64,000 bases of DNA from JAGVSZ01 sp019137045 (lineage in GTDB: Bacteria > Pseudomonadota > Gammaproteobacteria > Burkholderiales > SG8-39): assembly GCA_046347635.1 (NCBI GenBank), contig JAXMFT010000009.1:124001-188000 (forward strand), read 5' to 3'. The notes under the pieces were generated by a model. The model ran no database searches and was not told the origin of the DNA. It saw nothing but the letters and a program-made list of their open reading frames with translations. The stretch's first letter is position 1. Each line of letters begins with the position of its first letter. Below are positions 35,945 through 44,389 of this stretch, piece by piece. Position numbers and translations under genes: made by a program.

Positions 35945-37000
35945 ATGAAGTTCCTGTGGCCCCAAGCCCTCTGGCTCCTCCTCGCGGCGCCGGCGCTCGT
36001 CGGCGCCTACCTGCTGCTGCTGCGCCGGAAGAAGAAGACGGCGCTGCGGTACGCGAGCCTGGGCCTGATCAAGGCCGCGCTCGGGCCGGGGCAGCGGATC
36101 CGGCGGCACGTGCCGCCGGCGCTCTTCCTGCTCGCGCTCGTGGCCGCGGTCCTCGCGCTCGCGCGCCCGACCGCCGTGCTCACGCTGCCCTCGGAGCAGC
36201 GCACCATCATCCTCGCGATCGACGTCTCGCTCAGCATGCGTGCGTCCGACGTCGAGCCGAGCCGCCTCCAGGCGGCGCAGGAGGCGGCGAAGGCGTTCGT
36301 GCTGGAGCAGCCCGCGGACGTGCGCATCGGCATCGTGTCCTTCGCCGGCACCGCGTCGGTCGTGCAGGCGCCCACGCGCAACCGGGAGGACCTGGTCGCG
36401 GCGGTCGACCGCCTGCAGCTGCAGCGGCACACGGCGATCGGCAGCGGGATCATCGTCGCGCTCGCCGCGCTGTTCCCCGACGCCGGGATCGACCTCGAGT
36501 CGCTCCTCTTCGGCGGACGGCCGGGGCGCGACGGCGACCGTCCGATCGCGGGCGACGGGGCGCGCAGGCCCGAGCCGAAGCCGTTCGCGCCGGTGCCGGC
36601 CGGCTCGCACCCGTCCGCGGCGATCATCCTCCTCACCGACGGGCGCCGGACGATGGGGCCGGACCCGGTGGACGCCGCGCGCATGGCGGCGGAACGCGGC
36701 GTGCGCGTCTACACCGTCGGCTTCGGCACGGTCGCGGGCGGCATGGCCGACGTCGGGGGCTGGTCGATCTACATGCGCTTCGACGAGGAGACGCTCAAGG
36801 CCGTCGCCGACGTCACCAAGGCCGAGTACTTCCACGCCGGCAGCGCCGCGGACCTGAGGAAGGTGTACCAGCAGCTCAACACGCAGTTCGTGCTCGAGCG
36901 CAAGGAAACCGAGGTCGGCGCGATCGCCGCCGCGGTCGCGAGCCTGCTCGTCCTCGCGGCCGCGGCGCTCTCGGTGCTGTGGTTCAACCGGAGCGCGTGA
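35945..37000 (+). CDS. VWA-domain protein, BatA/BatB-like, membrane-anchored
   Basis: 351 residues; GGAGGACGGCG precedes the ATG. Two N-terminal hydrophobic segments (residues 5-25 and 58-75) flank a basic loop (RRKKKT), then a von Willebrand A domain begins with the metal-site motif DVSLSM near residue 94, with a threonine ligand region (TAIGSG) and LLTDGRRT. A final helix lies at residues 325-347. This layout (TM-TM-VWA-TM) is that of Bat proteins, which normally sit beside a MoxR ATPase and a DUF58 protein; neither is present here. The insert at about residues 180-215 is Pro/Arg-rich. Confidence 0.82.
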   Translation: MKFLWPQALWLLLAAPALVGAYLLLLRRKKKTALRYASLGLIKAALGPGQRIRRHVPPALFLLALVAAVLALARPTAVLTLPSEQRTIILAIDVSLSMRASDVEPSRLQAAQEAAKAFVLEQPADVRIGIVSFAGTASVVQAPTRNREDLVAAVDRLQLQRHTAIGSGIIVALAALFPDAGIDLESLLFGGRPGRDGDRPIAGDGARRPEPKPFAPVPAGSHPSAAIILLTDGRRTMGPDPVDAARMAAERGVRVYTVGFGTVAGGMADVGGWSIYMRFDEETLKAVADVTKAEYFHAGSAADLRKVYQQLNTQFVLERKETEVGAIAAAVASLLVLAAAALSVLWFNRSA

Positions 37001-37010
37001 GCGCGCCGCG

Positions 37011-37778
37011 CTACGCGGGCGGGTTGCGCGGCTTGCGGGGCGCGCGCGCGAAAGCGCGGTCGTAGGCCCAGTTCGGCAGGCGGCGCAGCAGCGCGCCGAC
37101 GAGCGCCATCTGCCACGGCACCACGGCGAAGGCGCGGCGGGCGTCGATGACGCGCGCCATGCGGCGCGCGGCCGCATCGGGTGCGAGGATGAACGGCATC
37201 GGATACCGGTTCACGCGCGTCATCGGGGTGTCGACGTAGCCGGGGCAGAGCGTGACGACGGCCACGCCGCTGCCGGCGAGCTCGACCCGGAGGCTTTCGA
37301 GCCACGCGATCGCGGCCGCCTTGGACGCCGAGTATGCGCCGGAGCCGGGCAGGCCCCGGAACCCGGCCACGCTGGCGATCCCGACCAGAGTGCCCGCGCC
37401 GCGCGCGCGCATCGGCTCGACGAAGGGCTGGAGCGAGGCGGCGAGCCCCACGACGTTCGTGCGCAGGATGCGCTCGAGGGTCGCGAGATCCTCGGCCGCG
37501 CCGCCCGAGGTGCCGGTCGAGATGCCCGCGTTGGCGATGACGAGATCGGGGAGGCCGCTGCGCGCGACGAAGTCCGCGGCGGCCGTGCGGACCGCGGCGG
37601 CGTCGGCGACGTCCGCGCAGTACGTGGCCGCGGGGACGCCGAGCTCCTGCGCCAGCGCCGCGAGCGGCGCCGCGCGGCGCGCGAGGAGGCCGAGGGCGGC
37701 GCCTTGCCGCGCATAGTGCCGGGCGAGCGCGGCGCCGATGCCGCTCGAGGCCCCGGTGATGAAGACCGTGCGCGGAAT
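37011..37778 (-). CDS. SDR family oxidoreductase (no canonical start codon)
   Basis: About 255 residues. The short-chain dehydrogenase frame shows TVFITGASSGIGAALARHYA (nucleotide-binding TGxxxGxG), NAG (ANAGIS), and the catalytic Ser-Tyr-Lys set (ASVAGF, YSASKAA). NADP(H) use is likely from the ARR after the second strand. In-frame, no ATG, GTG or TTG exists upstream of the TGASSGIG motif; an ATT at 37778 (IPRTVFITG) or ATC at 37784 would give the usual beginning. Either a rare start codon or a base error must be assumed. It follows dsbA closely, the usual argS-SPOR-dsbA-SDR order. Confidence 0.82.
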   Translation of the reverse strand: MPRTVFITGASSGIGAALARHYARQGAALGLLARRAAPLAALAQELGVPAATYCADVADAAAVRTAAADFVARSGLPDLVIANAGISTGTSGGAAEDLATLERILRTNVVGLAASLQPFVEPMRARGAGTLVGIASVAGFRGLPGSGAYSASKAAAIAWLESLRVELAGSGVAVVTLCPGYVDTPMTRVNRYPMPFILAPDAAARRMARVIDARRAFAVVPWQMALVGALLRRLPNWAYDRAFARAPRKPRNPPA

Positions 37779-37800
37779 CGGGATCTGCTGCTGCGGGGGC

Positions 37801-38445
37801 CTACTTCCTCGCCGGCGCCGCGGCGAGGTCCTTGCGCGCCTGCCCGATCAGCGCGTCCGCGGTGTCGAGCATCCGCTGCGCGCTGCCGCCCGCGGCCACC
37901 AGGTAGCGGCCGTTGACCATGAGCGCCGGCACGCCGTCGATGCGCGCGTCGCGCACGAGCTGCTCGGCGCGCTTGAGCCGGCTCTCGACCGCGAAGGACT
38001 TGAGCGCGGCCTGGAACTTGGCCACGTCGACGCCCTGCTTGCCGAGCCACTCGCCGAGCTGGCGCTCGTCGGTGATGCGCAGGCGGTCCTTGTGGATGGC
38101 GTCCATCAGCGGCTTGTGCAGCTTGTTCTCGAGGCCCATCGACTCGAGCGCGTAGAACACGCGCGCGCTGATCTTCCAGCGCTCGTTGAACGTCGCCGGC
38201 ACGCGCCTGAACTGGACGTCCTGGGCGAGCTTCGGAACCCAGCGCTCGAGCAGCGGCTCGAGGTCGTAGCAGTGCGGGCACTCGTACCAGAAGAACTCCA
38301 CCACCTCGATCTTGCCCGGGGTGTCGGTGGCGATCGGCGGCTCGATGTGGAGGAAGGGCGCCTGCTGCGGCTGGGCGAGCGCGGCGCTCGCGAGCGCCGC
38401 GGCGGCGGCGAGCGCGGCGAGCGCGCGCGGGATTCGTGCGGTCAT
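37801..38445 (-). CDS. dsbA: Thiol:disulfide interchange protein DsbA
   Basis: 214 residues. It introduces disulfide bonds into exported proteins in the periplasm. A Sec signal peptide ends at ALAQ (about residue 25). The thioredoxin fold has the active-site CPHC in EFFWYECPHCYDLEP near residue 56 and the cis-proline loop DGVPALMVNGRY. The helical insertion between them is of normal length. It lies between the SPOR gene and the SDR gene, 12 bases after the former. Its redox partner DsbB is not in the window. Confidence 0.95.
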   Translation of the reverse strand: MTARIPRALAALAAAAALASAALAQPQQAPFLHIEPPIATDTPGKIEVVEFFWYECPHCYDLEPLLERWVPKLAQDVQFRRVPATFNERWKISARVFYALESMGLENKLHKPLMDAIHKDRLRITDERQLGEWLGKQGVDVAKFQAALKSFAVESRLKRAEQLVRDARIDGVPALMVNGRYLVAAGGSAQRMLDTADALIGQARKDLAAAPARK

Positions 38446-38457
38446 GGTGATGTCCCT

Positions 38458-39027
38458 TCAGTTCTTGATCTTGACGAGCGAGGCGTCGATCGCGTTCTGC
38501 GCGAGCGTCTGGCGCACGCGGTTGATCTCGTCGAGCTGGGTGTACGGCCCGAGGCGGACGCGGTACCAGGTTCCCTTGTCGGGCAGGTTGGCCGGCTCGA
38601 CGCTCGCCTGCAGCCCGATTAACGCAAGACGCGCCTTCAGGTTGTCCGCGTCGGCCGGATTCTGGAACGCCCCGGCCTGGACGAAGTACACGTCGCGCGG
38701 GGCGCCCGGCGCCTGCTTCGCGGCCGCGCTCCTCAGCTCGCGCTCGGTGACCGGTTCCTCCTGGCCCGGCAGGATCTTGTAGAAGTCGAACTTCGGCTTC
38801 TCCGCCGCGCCGGCCTTCGCCGCCTCGGCGAGCTTCTGGTCGGCGTGCGGCGGCGTCGCGCGCGGCGCCTGCCCCTTGTGCAGGAACGGCACCGGCGCGT
38901 TGGTCACGTAGATGGCCGCGACGGTGGCCACCGCGAGCCCGAGCACCAGGCCGATGAAGATGCCGAGCAGGGTGCCGCCGACGGGCTTGCGTTTCTTCTC
39001 GCGCGGGCGCGGCTTGTAATCTTTCAC
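38458..39027 (-). CDS. SPOR-domain protein (FtsN-like)
   Basis: 189 residues. A short basic cytoplasmic start (KPRPREKKRKP) is followed by one membrane helix (about residues 20-43), a linker with FDFYKILPGQE, and a C-terminal SPOR domain (YFVQAGAFQNPADADNLKARL, TWYRVRLGPYTQLDEI) that binds glycan strands of septal peptidoglycan. Being directly downstream of argS is its regular place in Betaproteobacteria. It likely acts at the division septum. Confidence 0.9.
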   Translation of the reverse strand: MKDYKPRPREKKRKPVGGTLLGIFIGLVLGLAVATVAAIYVTNAPVPFLHKGQAPRATPPHADQKLAEAAKAGAAEKPKFDFYKILPGQEEPVTERELRSAAAKQAPGAPRDVYFVQAGAFQNPADADNLKARLALIGLQASVEPANLPDKGTWYRVRLGPYTQLDEINRVRQTLAQNAIDASLVKIKN

Positions 39028-39038
39028 GGCGGGCGGCG

Positions 39039-40691
39039 CTACATCCGTTCCGGGGCGCTCACGCCGAGCACGGCGAGGCCGATTGCGAGCACCTGCCGCA
39101 CGGCCGCCGAGAGCGCAAGTCGCGCGAGCCGCACGCCGTCCTCGGGGACGAGGACGCGCACCGCATTATAGTAACTGTGGAATTCGCCGGCCAACTCGCG
39201 CAGGTAGAACGCGACCAGGTGCGGGGCGAGCTCGGCCGCGGCGGTCTCCAGCACGTCGGGGAAGTCGCCGAGCCGGGCGGCGAGCGCGAGCTCGCGCGGC
39301 TCGGCGAGCGCGTCGAGCGCGACGCGTGCGAGCCCCGCGGGGTCCGCCGGGTCGCCGGGAAAGCGCCCGCGCGCCTCCGCCAGCATGCGGCAGATGCGCG
39401 CATGGGCGTACTGCACGTAGTAGACCGGGTTCTCCTCCGACTGCGACTGCGCGAGATCGACGTCGAACGTGAACTCGGTGTCGCCCTTGCGCGCGGCGAG
39501 GAAGAAGCGCACCGCGTCGCGCCCCACCTCGTCGATCAGCTCGCGCACCGTGAGGTAGCTGCCGGCGCGCTTGGAGATCTTCATCTCCGCGCCGCCCTTC
39601 ATCACCGTCACCATCTTGTGCAGGACGTAGTCGGGGTAGCCGGCCGGGATGCCGAGCCCGAGCGCCTGCAGCCCCGCGCGCACGCGCAGGACGGTGCTGT
39701 GGTGGTCCATGCCCTGCACGTTGATCACCTTGCCGAAGCCGCGCTCCCACTTGGTCACGTGGTAGGCCACGTCGGGGACGAAGTACGTGTACCCGCCGTC
39801 GGACTTGCGCATCACGCGGTCCTTGTCGTCCCCGTAGTCGGTGGTGCGCAGCCACAGGCGCCGTCCTTCTCGTAGGTCCTGCCGGAGGCATTCGACCAGG
39901 GCGACCGTCGCCTCGACGCGGCCGTCCGGCGTAGAGGAGCTCTCCAGGTAGTAGTTGTCGAACCGGACGCCGAAAGCCTGCAGGTCGGCGTCCTGCTCAC
40001 CAGCGCGGCCGCGCGAAGCGGCGGATCGACTCGATGTCGCCCAGGTCGTGGCCGACCTCGTCGATAGGCCTGGGCGATCTCCTTGATGTAGTCGCCGTGG
40101 TAGCCGTCCTCGAGGGAAGGGCGCGTGCTCGCCGAGCAGCGCCTGCGCACGCGCGCGCACCGACACCGCGAGGTTCTGGATCTGCTGGCCGGCGTCGTTG
40201 TAGTAGAACTCGCGCGTCACGCGCCACCCCTGGCGTTCGAGCAGGGCGGCGATCGCGTCGCCGAGCGCGGCCTGCCGGCCGTGACCGACGTGCAGCGGCC
40301 CGGTGGGGTTCGCGGACACGAACTCGACCATCGCGGCCGCGCCCCGGCCGTGGTCGGAACGGCCGTAGTCGGCGCCGCGCTCGAGGATCGCCCGCACGAC
40401 CCGCTGCTTGGCGGGCGGCCGGAGGCGGAAGTTGATGAACCCCGGGCCGGCGATCTCGGGCGGCTCGATCCAGTCGGACGCGGGCAGCGCCGCGACGAGC
40501 CGCTCTGCGACCTTGCGCGGCGGTGCCCCGAGCGTCTTGGCGACCTGCAGCGCTACGGTCGTCGCAAAGTCCCCGTGCGCGGGGTCGCGCGGGCGCTCGA
40601 TCGCGACCGCGCCCGCCTGGACGGACGGCGCGATCCCGGCGAGGGCGCGGGCGACGAGCTCGGTGAGATGGGCGCGGATCTCGGCGGACAT
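39039..40691 (-). CDS. argS: Arginyl-tRNA synthetase, multiple frame breaks in the middle
   Basis: Start and end are intact: FINFRL, the class I signature region VSANPTGPLHVGHGRQAALGDA (HxGH) near residue 130, FYYNDAGQQIQNLA, and later DRVMRKSDGGYTYFVPDVAYH, MVTVMKGGAEMKISKRAGSYLTV and the C-terminal anticodon-binding domain ending in RVLAIGL-type sequence. Between about 39850 and 40125 the frame is scrambled: the expected EDGYHGDYIKEIAQAY, then DEVGHDLGDIESIRRFA, then TYEKDGA occur in other frames. At least five small indels are needed. The open frame survives only because they compensate. Since argS is essential these are probably sequence errors. Confidence 0.88.
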   Translation of the reverse strand: MSAEIRAHLTELVARALAGIAPSVQAGAVAIERPRDPAHGDFATTVALQVAKTLGAPPRKVAERLVAALPASDWIEPPEIAGPGFINFRLRPPAKQRVVRAILERGADYGRSDHGRGAAAMVEFVSANPTGPLHVGHGRQAALGDAIAALLERQGWRVTREFYYNDAGQQIQNLAVSVRARAQALLGEHAPFPRGRLPRRLHQGDRPGLSTRSATTWATSSRSAASRGRAGEQDADLQAFGVRFDNYYLESSSTPDGRVEATVALVECLRQDLREGRRLWLRTTDYGDDKDRVMRKSDGGYTYFVPDVAYHVTKWERGFGKVINVQGMDHHSTVLRVRAGLQALGLGIPAGYPDYVLHKMVTVMKGGAEMKISKRAGSYLTVRELIDEVGRDAVRFFLAARKGDTEFTFDVDLAQSQSEENPVYYVQYAHARICRMLAEARGRFPGDPADPAGLARVALDALAEPRELALAARLGDFPDVLETAAAELAPHLVAFYLRELAGEFHSYYNAVRVLVPEDGVRLARLALSAAVRQVLAIGLAVLGVSAPERM

Positions 40692-40876
40692 GGGCGGAAC
40701 GCGTGTTGCGCCGCGGGAAGGCCGCGGATTATACCGGACCCCCCTCCCCGAACCGCCGGAACGGCGTCACGCGCCGCAGCGGCGCGGGGCGCCTGGCGAC
40801 GGCATGATCGAGATCAAACCGCTTTGCCGGCCGGGCGCTCAATCTTGTGCGGTACGGTAGCCGGAAGGAAACGGCC

Positions 40877-41242
40877 ATGTCGGAAGCGATTGCCGGAGTG
40901 TTGATCGCCGCGGCCCTCCTCGCGCTCGCGGTGGTCGCGGGGCGCGCCCTGTGGGTGATCTGGCGCGGAGCGATGATCCAGGAGCGCCCGCTGCTGATGC
41001 ACCGCATGCTCAAGCGCCAGGGCGTGTCGATCGACGGGGTGGAGGACTACGCCGCGCTCGAGCAGGCCTGCCGCGCGGCGCGGCGCTGCGTCGCCTGCCG
41101 CGACGTCGAGCTCTGCAAGGCGTGGCTCGACGCCGGCAAGACGCAGGGGTACGAGGCCTTCTGCCCGAACTGCGAGTTCATCGAGCGGCTCAAGACCAAG
41201 GGCGAGGAAGCGGCGGCCAGGTCCGCCGTCCCGAACGCCTAG
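40877..41242 (+). CDS. DUF6455 family small membrane-anchored cysteine-rich protein
   Basis: 121 residues from the ATG at 40877, with GGAAGGAA upstream. One N-terminal membrane helix (residues 4-26), a short stretch MLKRQGVSIDGVEDY, then a cysteine cluster: CRAARRCVACRDVELC followed by W-L-D-A-G and FCPNCEF. The six or so cysteines in CxxC-type spacing suggest metal or redox chemistry on the cytoplasmic or periplasmic face; the topology is not certain. Function unknown. It is divergent from argS and converges on the DUF454 gene. Confidence 0.8.
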   Translation: MSEAIAGVLIAAALLALAVVAGRALWVIWRGAMIQERPLLMHRMLKRQGVSIDGVEDYAALEQACRAARRCVACRDVELCKAWLDAGKTQGYEAFCPNCEFIERLKTKGEEAAARSAVPNA

Positions 41243-41261
41243 TCGCGCGCATCCACCGCGC

Positions 41262-41690
41262 TCACGTCCGGCCCGAGGGCCGGTCGCGCGACGGGATGCG
41301 GGCCATCCAGATCGCCAGCAGCACGCCGAAGACGGCGAGCGCCGCCTGCACGCGGCGGTCCTCGACGGCGAAGACGATCGAGGCCGCAAGCGTGGCCGCC
41401 ATCAGCGCGATCGCCGTCCACTTGGTGCGATACGGGATCGACCGGTGGCGGCGCCACTCCAGGATCGTCGGCCCGAACGCGCGGTTGTTGAGCAGGGCGT
41501 TGTAGAACCGCGTCGAGGCGCGCGCGAAGCACGCCGCCGCGAGCAGCATGAACGGCGTGGTCGGCAGGACCGGCAGGAACGCCCCGAGTATGCCCAGGCC
41601 GACGAAAGCGATGCCCGCCACGACCAGCGCCACGCGCACCGCGCGCGACGGGTGCACGGCGGTCTCGTGGCTGTAGTCCTGCGGGGTCAT
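41262..41690 (-). CDS. YbaN/DUF454 family membrane protein
   Basis: 142 residues. The family pattern is clear: a membrane helix with GLGILGAFLPVLPTTPFMLLAAACFARAS, then FYNALLNNRAFGPTILEWRRHRSIP, and two closing helices (residues about 92-130). It is an inner-membrane protein of unknown function, common in Proteobacteria. The ATG at 41690 is clear. It stands alone, with the bactofilin gene about 80 bases away on the same strand. Confidence 0.88.
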   Translation of the reverse strand: MTPQDYSHETAVHPSRAVRVALVVAGIAFVGLGILGAFLPVLPTTPFMLLAAACFARASTRFYNALLNNRAFGPTILEWRRHRSIPYRTKWTAIALMAATLAASIVFAVEDRRVQAALAVFGVLLAIWMARIPSRDRPSGRT

Positions 41691-41771
41691 CGGACGCGCG
41701 GCGGGAAGGCGCGCCCGACTGTAATGCGCCGGCGGGCCGGGGGCAACCGGCCCGCCGCGCCCTGCGGCCGC

Positions 41772-42317
41772 TCAGCGCGCCGCCGCCTCCGCGCTCTTCC
41801 CCACCGGGGCGACCACGGCCGGCTTCTGCGCGCCGAGCGCGGCGACGTCGCCCGCGACCTCGCCGCCTTCCTCGATCACGATCCGGCCGTAGCGGATCTT
41901 GCCGGACACCTTTCCGCTGGGATGGATCACGAGCTGCCTGCGGCAGGTCAGCTCGCCGTCGAAGCGCCCGCGGATCTCCGCGATGTCGACGCCCACCGTG
42001 CCGTGGAACGACCCGTTCTCGGCGATCTGCATCACCCGGCTGTCCATCGAGGCCTCGACCCGGCCCTCGACCACGAGCGTGTCGCAATCGGTGATCTCGG
42101 CGCCCTTCAGCTTGATGTCCGGGCCGACGATGAGGCGGCTGCCCTTGGTCTCTTCGGCCTTCGCGCGCGGCGCCTCGGGCTCGGGGGGCGGCGCTTCGCT
42201 GCGCACCGGCTCGGGCTGGGCGGGGGCGGCAGGCTGATTGGCCGCCGGCAGGTCGAAGCTGCGGCTCTCGCGCCGCTGGCGGTCGGCCGGGTTGAACAGC
42301 CCTTGTCGATTCAGCAT
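41772..42317 (-). CDS. Bactofilin (polymer-forming cytoskeletal protein)
   Basis: 181 residues from the ATG at 42317, fixed by a perfect AGGAGGA ribosome site just upstream. A disordered Pro/Glu/Ala-rich N-terminus (to about residue 62) precedes a right-handed beta-helix of repeated short strands (SRLIVGPDIKLKGAEITDCDTLVVEGRVEA, then SFHGTVGVDIAEIRGRFDGEL and KVSGKIRYGRIVIEEGGEVAGDV). Bactofilins self-assemble into filaments that place cell-shape and envelope enzymes. An M23 peptidase partner, often next to bactofilins, is not seen here. Confidence 0.92.
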   Translation of the reverse strand: MLNRQGLFNPADRQRRESRSFDLPAANQPAAPAQPEPVRSEAPPPEPEAPRAKAEETKGSRLIVGPDIKLKGAEITDCDTLVVEGRVEASMDSRVMQIAENGSFHGTVGVDIAEIRGRFDGELTCRRQLVIHPSGKVSGKIRYGRIVIEEGGEVAGDVAALGAQKPAVVAPVGKSAEAAAR

Positions 42318-42544
42318 GCTTCCTCCTTGAGTGGACATCACCGCGATGCCGACACCGTGCAGCAAGGTCCGTGCCTCGCGGCCGCGCCCCTGCGCACGCG
42401 CGTGCGGTCGCGCGCGCGCGGTGTCGCTCGCGCACGACGACGGCCGCCCGACGTTTGCCAACCCGCTGTTTCGGGGGCAGACTGCATGTCGCCCGCGCAC
42501 GACATGGCCTGACGCGCGCGGGCACGCACCCGATCGGATCATCG

Positions 42545-43054
42545 ATGCCTCGCACCCTGCCCGGCCTGCGTCCCGGCACGAGCGACGACGCCGCGGAGAT
42601 CGCGACGCTGTCGCGCGATCTCATCGAGCGCGGGCTGGGGTGGAGCTGGACCGCCGCGCGCGTCGCGCGCGCGCTGCGCAACCCGGCGGTGGCCACGGTC
42701 GTCGCCGCGGCGCCGGCGTGCATCGCGGGCTTCGCCCTCATGCATCTCGGCGACGAGCACGCCCATCTCAGCCTGCTCGCGGTGCGGCCGGAGTGGCAGC
42801 GCGCGGGCGTCGGCCGCCAGCTCCTGACCTGGCTCGAGGAATCGGCCCTCGTCGCCGGCATAGGGGTCGTGCGGCTCGAACTCCGCGCGGGCAACCGGGC
42901 GGCGCACCGCTTCTACGCGCGGCTCGGGTTCGTGGAGACCGCGCGCGTGCCGGCGTACTACGGCGGCGTCGAGACCGCGGTGCGCATGGCGCGCGACATC
43001 CGCCGCGGCGCGCCCGGCCCCGTGCCCGACATCGGGCGCCTGCTGAGCCGGTGA
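42545..43054 (+). CDS. GNAT family N-acetyltransferase
   Basis: 169 residues from the ATG at 42545. The acetyl-CoA-binding motif is LSLLAVRPEWQRAGVGRQLLTWLEE (V-x-P-x-x-R/Q-x-x-G-x-G), followed by VRLELRAGNRAAHRFYARLGF, the usual beta-bulge and C-terminal arm. This resembles RimI-type enzymes, but the acceptor is unknown. The frame is open upstream, but that region has no protein-like composition. It is divergent from bactofilin across 227 bases in which I see no gene. Confidence 0.85.
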   Translation: MPRTLPGLRPGTSDDAAEIATLSRDLIERGLGWSWTAARVARALRNPAVATVVAAAPACIAGFALMHLGDEHAHLSLLAVRPEWQRAGVGRQLLTWLEESALVAGIGVVRLELRAGNRAAHRFYARLGFVETARVPAYYGGVETAVRMARDIRRGAPGPVPDIGRLLSR

Positions 43055-43160
43055 ACGCTGCGGCGGCGCGTGTCCGCGCGCCGGTTCCCCTTCACCGCGG
43101 GCGGCGCAAGCGTTTACCATCGGGCCGACGCACGAACAACTCACCGCAGGCGACAGGACC

Positions 43161-43268
43161 ATGGGCAAAGGCGACCGGCGCACGTTTCGCGGCAAGCTCT
43201 TCAACGGCTCGCACGGCAAGACGCGCCGCAGGAAACCCAACCGCGGCGCCCAGGGCAAGAAGCGGTAG
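43161..43268 (+). CDS. 30S ribosomal protein THX
   Basis: 35 residues, very basic: MGKGDRRTFRGKLF, then NGSHGKTRRRKPN. The start MGKGDxRTxRGK is the THX signature seen in Thermus and many Betaproteobacteria, where the peptide fills a cavity in the head of the 30S subunit. AGGA lies close to the ATG. It is too short for length-filtered gene calling and could be missed. It stands alone between the GNAT and RidA genes. Confidence 0.88.
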   Translation: MGKGDRRTFRGKLFNGSHGKTRRRKPNRGAQGKKR

Positions 43269-43340
43269 GAGCGCGCGCGGGACGCGCGCGGTGAACCCGC
43301 TCGCGGCGCGGCCTGCGCCGCCCGGCGTCGGAGCGATTCG

Positions 43341-43823
43341 ATGAGCGTCGAGGAGCGGCTGCGCGCGCTGGGGCTCGCCCTGCCCGCGCCGACGCGCGCG
43401 CCGCCCGGGGCGAAGCTGCCGTTCGCGTGGGTGCACATCGTCGGCGACCGCGCGCTCGTCTCCGGGCACGGACCGACGAACCCGGACGGCACGCTCGCCT
43501 CCCCGCTCGGCAAGGTCGGCGCGACGGTCACGCTCGAACAGGGCTACGCCGCCGCGCGGCTGACCGCCCTCGCGATGCTCGCGAGCCTCAAGCTCGCCCT
43601 CGGCGACCTCGAGCGCGTCGACCGGTGGGTGCGCGCGTTCGGCATGGTGAACGCCGCGCCCGGCTTCGACCGCGAGCCGGCGGTGATCAACGGCTTCTCC
43701 GACCTGATCCTCGCGCTCTGGGGGCCGGAGCGCGGCCAGCACGCGCGCAGCGCCGTCGGCATGGCCGAGCTCCCGTTCGGGATTCCGGTCGAGATCGAGG
43801 CGGAGGTGCTGCTGCGGGGCTGA
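43341..43823 (+). CDS. RidA family protein (YjgF-like)
   Basis: 160 residues; GGAG lies seven bases before the ATG. The N-terminus (ERLRALGLALPAP...PPGAKLPFAWVHIVGDRALVSGHGP) and later VDRWVRAFGMVNAAPGFDREPAVINGFSDLILALWG, ending SAVGMAELPFGIPVEIEAEV, match the longer RidA-like branch. Classical RidA deaminates reactive enamines; the arginine and glutamate usual near the end of RidA are partly represented (EIEAEV). Whether this branch has deaminase activity is unclear. The neighbouring methyltransferase converges on it. Confidence 0.88.
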   Translation: MSVEERLRALGLALPAPTRAPPGAKLPFAWVHIVGDRALVSGHGPTNPDGTLASPLGKVGATVTLEQGYAAARLTALAMLASLKLALGDLERVDRWVRAFGMVNAAPGFDREPAVINGFSDLILALWGPERGQHARSAVGMAELPFGIPVEIEAEVLLRG

Positions 43824-43840
43824 GCCGCGCGCCGCGCCGC

Positions 43841-44389
43841 TCAGCGCGCGGGGACGGTCCAGAGGTGGAGCTCGTGGCGCCGTCCCTCGACCACCATGGT
43901 CTCGGTGTGGTCCGGCGGCCAGTCCCCGATGCGGTATTCGTGCGAGACCACGCGCGACCCCGGCGCGAGCTCGCGCGCGAGCTTGGGCCGGAGCTTCGCG
44001 TTCACGCTCGGGAAGAGGTAGAGCGTGACCACGGTCGCCGCGCGCAGGTCGGTCGCGAACAGGTCCTCGATGCGGAAGCTCACCCGGTCGGCGACGCCGA
44101 GGCGCTCGGCGGCCGCGCGCGCGTCGCGCACCCAGACCGGGTTGATCTCGATGCCGACGCCCCGCGCCCCGTAGCGCTGCGCGGCGACGATCGGGATGCG
44201 CCCGTCGCCCGACCCGAGGTCGTAGACGACGTCGTCCTTCCCCACCTGCGCGAGCGCGAGCATGCGCTCGACCACCGGCAGGGGCGTGGGGACGTAGTTG
44301 ATGTCGGGCGCGCGCTCCTGCGCCGCCGCGCACGCGGCGCCGAGCGCGAGCACGAGCGCGCAGCGCCTAGAACTCGATCGGGTCGACAT
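43841..44389 (-). CDS. Class I SAM methyltransferase with predicted signal peptide, short fourth paralogue
   Basis: 182 residues. It has a leader (RRCALVLALGAACAAAQ), YVPTPLPVVERMLALAQVG, motif I DLGSGDGRI, GVEI-type acidic residue (GVGIEINPVW) and GDWPPDH, then ends at LWTVPAR, precisely where the long tail begins in the three tandem copies at 1-2037. It is thus the core domain alone. EINPVWV after the second strand resembles FAM173 lysine methyltransferases most closely among the four. Its start lies inside the priA end (23-base overlap), suggesting coupling to priA. Confidence 0.85.
   Translation of the reverse strand: MSTRSSSRRCALVLALGAACAAAQERAPDINYVPTPLPVVERMLALAQVGKDDVVYDLGSGDGRIPIVAAQRYGARGVGIEINPVWVRDARAAAERLGVADRVSFRIEDLFATDLRAATVVTLYLFPSVNAKLRPKLARELAPGSRVVSHEYRIGDWPPDHTETMVVEGRRHELHLWTVPAR

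Noticed and set aside
42318..42544. Arg-rich open frames between bactofilin and the GNAT gene
   Set aside because: They lack a ribosome site and protein-like composition; the ribosome site AGGAGGA belongs to bactofilin.
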